From assembly GCA_007116605.1 (NCBI GenBank), contig SKID01000063.1, forward strand, positions 1-7,595: DNA of 7,595 bases, in the 5' to 3' direction. Each line of letters starts with the position of its first letter. Within the stretch, counting starts at the first letter, position 1. Below the pieces are notes generated by a model that did no database searches, was not told the DNA's origin, and worked only from the letters and a program-made list of their open reading frames with translations. Source of the DNA: Tissierellia bacterium (lineage in GTDB: Bacteria > Bacillota > Clostridia > Tissierellales > Dethiosulfatibacteraceae). The translations under genes and the position numbers were made by a program. This document shows, one piece after another, positions 6,281-7,595 of this stretch.

Positions 6281-6553
6281 TCCGATGACTAATCGTTTTC
6301 AGACCCCCATTTCTTATAAGTGGGAGATAAAACGGCAGCATCTCTAGATAAGTGTCTCTAACATATAGCTAGCATTTCAAACATCATCTAAATCCAAGAA
6401 GTCTGTTCATATATTTTTAAGACTTAAGTATTAAGGAATCGTTACATTTAAAAACTTAAAAGAACATTTATATATTGAAAAAAATATAGAGCAACATAAA
6501 ACATCCTAATAAAATTATAAATAAATGCATTATTATATAAATGAGATAGATGA
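6281..6553. other. Non-coding intergenic region with a small hairpin cluster
   Basis: No convincing ORF is seen on either strand. Around 6304-6360 the DNA is less AT-rich than its flanks and holds a hairpin, CCCATTT (6306-6312) with AAGTGGG (6318-6324), containing one G-U pair. GAGAT (6324-6328) can pair instead with ATCTC (6340-6344). The heptamer ATAAGTG occurs twice (6316-6322 and 6348-6354). This could be a degraded repeat, a mobile-element end or a small structured RNA; I do not recognise a known family. The part from about 6420 to 6553 is plain AT-rich sequence. Confidence 0.5.
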
Positions 6554-6582
6554 TTGACAAAAATCAGGGTATATGTTAAAAT
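6554..6582 (+). promoter_or_regulatory. Sigma-A-type promoter of the IclR-family regulator
   Basis: A consensus -35 TTGACA (6554-6559) is separated by 17 bp from TAAAAT (6577-6582), five of six matches to the -10 consensus. A TG one base upstream (6574-6575) makes it an extended -10. Transcription should begin near 6589, about 48 nt before the start codon at 6637, so the regulator has its own promoter independent of the upstream operon. Confidence 0.82.
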
Positions 6583-6589
6583 TATTTAA

Positions 6590-6625
6590 TAGTTCATAAT
6601 TCGCACACTAGTTCACTATATGAAC
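6590..6625 (+). promoter_or_regulatory. Putative operator: GTTCA-N5-TGAAC palindrome with an upstream half-site
   Basis: GTTCACTATATGAAC (6611-6625) is a palindrome with perfect 5-bp arms placed between the predicted transcription start and the RBS, which begins at the very next base. A further TAGTTCA at 6590-6596 repeats the left arm (TAGTTCA, 6609-6615) 19 bp upstream, close to two helical turns. The size and place suit autorepression by the adjacent IclR-family dimer, but no such site is known to me for this subgroup. Confidence 0.55.
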
Positions 6626-6636
6626 AAGGAGTCTAT

Positions 6637-7392
6637 ATGGATTCTAAATTAACGGCAATCGGAAAAATGATTGAAGTGATGAAGGCTTTTTCGCATCCGC
6701 CTTATGCTTATAGCGCACAAGAATTGAGTGCTAAATTGAAGATTAATCGCACAACCATTCACCGTATTTTGGCTGAGTTAGAAAGAGAAATTTTTGTTGT
6801 TCAGAGAGTGTCGGATAAAAAGTATACAGTAGGACCCTCTATGTATCATATTGGTTCAAAATACTTGTATAGGAATCGGAATTTTTTAGAGATTAGAAGC
6901 ATCGTTGATCTTATAGCTGTCCAAACAAAGCAAAATGTTGGATATACTGTTTTGGAGAACGGAAAAATCATCAACCTTTATGAGTCAGAAGCAGTGATGC
7001 CCGTTAGAATCACTTATCAATACGGCTCTTTTTTCCCCATAAATAGAGGAGCATACGGAAAAACAATTATGGCTTTTTATAAGCCAATAGAAGAACTTGA
7101 AAGTATTGTAAGGGGAACTTTATTAGAAAAAGCTACCCACAATACCATTATAGATCCAGAACTTTTATTAAAAGAATATGCAAAGATTCGAGAACAAGGT
7201 TATGCCATCAGTGATGAAGAGAATTTGATGGGAGCCTTGGGTATTGGTGTACCTATTTTTAATACTGAGGGGAAGATATATGGCTGCATTGCTTTAGCAG
7301 CTGTTAAAAACACAATAAGAACCGATGACTTAGAGTTTTACATTGATATTTTAAAAAAAGGTGCTAAAGAAATACAAAAGTATATTTATTAA
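6637..7392 (+). CDS. IclR-family transcriptional regulator
   Basis: This 251-residue protein has the normal IclR length and two domains. The N-terminal winged helix-turn-helix (about 1-75) contains SAQELSAKLKINRTTIHRIL (26-45) as the HTH, followed by a wing ending KKYTVGPSMYHIG (61-73). The C-terminal effector-binding domain (about 80-251) carries INRGAYGKTIMAF (135-147), equivalent to the family's small-residue ligand-pocket motif, and GYAISDEENLMGALGIGVPIFN (188-209). AAGGAG (6626-6631) is 5 nt before the ATG. It has its own promoter and a palindrome that may be its operator. IclR proteins usually respond to small organic acids; this one might sense a 2-oxoacid or carboxylate and regulate itself or a gene beyond the window. 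Ligand and targets are unknown. Confidence 0.94.
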   Translation: MDSKLTAIGKMIEVMKAFSHPPYAYSAQELSAKLKINRTTIHRILAELEREIFVVQRVSDKKYTVGPSMYHIGSKYLYRNRNFLEIRSIVDLIAVQTKQNVGYTVLENGKIINLYESEAVMPVRITYQYGSFFPINRGAYGKTIMAFYKPIEELESIVRGTLLEKATHNTIIDPELLLKEYAKIREQGYAISDEENLMGALGIGVPIFNTEGKIYGCIALAAVKNTIRTDDLEFYIDILKKGAKEIQKYIY

Positions 7393-7595
7393 AGGAGGGT
7401 TGGTAATATTATTTATATATGCTATTTCAATAATTTATAAATTGTCCGCGAAGCCTGAATAAATACGTTTTTGGTTATAGTGTTAAGAAAAAACTTTATT
7501 TAAAGTTAATTGACAACCATTACGATTTATATTGATAGTAATGCCATAAACGTCTAGGTACTTAAGAGGGTGCTTTGAAAGAATGTAATTCAAGA
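7393..7595 (+). other. Downstream intergenic region with an orphan Shine-Dalgarno and a possible promoter
   Basis: AAAGGAGGG (7391-7399) overlaps the IclR stop codon, but no ATG or GTG reading frame of useful length follows. A TTG-started frame at 7400-7462 would encode 20 residues with a hydrophobic first half (VILFIYAISIIYKLS), yet the TTG is too close to the Shine-Dalgarno. Further on, TTGACA (7510-7515) lies upstream of TTGATA (7532-7537) with 16-bp spacing, a weak promoter candidate, and the inverted repeat CATTAC/GTAATG (7518-7523 and 7538-7543) covers it. A TTG at 7575 preceded by AGAGGG opens a frame to the window edge, too short (7 codons) to judge. No clear terminator for the IclR gene is visible. 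Confidence 0.35.

Noticed and set aside
1..7595. CRISPR array, tRNA/rRNA genes, intact transposase or phage genes
   Set aside because: No regularly spaced repeats, cloverleaf-like sequences or mobile-element proteins were seen on either strand.

Overview
The window reads as a low-GC Gram-positive anaerobe of the Clostridia, probably an amino-acid fermenter. The support is AT-rich DNA, strong AGGAGG-type ribosome binding sites, oxygen-sensitive ferredoxin-linked enzymes, and a ptb-buk pair placed next to a 2-oxoacid:ferredoxin oxidoreductase. A relative of Alkaliphilus or a similar genus would fit, but I cannot name the species from this sequence.

Layout. Bases 1-676 hold the C-terminal part of a sigma-54-dependent activator (AAA+ domain from Walker B onward, then a Fis-type HTH). 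Bases 677-740 carry three copies of a TGCAA-N4-TTGCA-like palindrome, the likely activator binding sites. A strong intrinsic terminator follows at 769-812, and a near-consensus sigma-54 (-24/-12) promoter begins inside its T-tract at 811-828. From this promoter a seven-gene operon runs to 6167: phosphate butyryltransferase (ptb), butyrate kinase (buk), a MinD/ParA-like P-loop ATPase, a 2x[4Fe-4S] ferredoxin-like subunit, and the alpha, beta (TPP-binding) and gamma subunits of a 2-oxoacid:ferredoxin oxidoreductase most like the branched-chain (VOR) type. A hairpin terminator at 6240-6280 closes the operon. About 360 bp of AT-rich intergenic DNA follow, with a small hairpin cluster at 6304-6360 and a sigma-A-type promoter with a palindromic operator. 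An IclR-family regulator occupies 6637-7392. The last 200 bp show no convincing gene.

How it works together (inference from families). The oxidoreductase decarboxylates a 2-oxoacid, probably from valine, leucine or isoleucine, to acyl-CoA and reduced ferredoxin. Ptb exchanges CoA for phosphate, and Buk transfers the acyl phosphate to ADP, giving ATP plus a (branched) short-chain acid. This is the oxidative half of a Stickland-type fermentation packed into one transcription unit. It recalls the BkdR/sigma-L-controlled ptb-buk-bkd operon of Bacillus subtilis, but with the ferredoxin-dependent enzyme in place of the NAD-linked branched-chain dehydrogenase complex. The least understood member is the ATPase, which has a Walker A motif without the MinD/ParA signature lysine and may assist assembly or regulation of the iron-sulfur enzyme.
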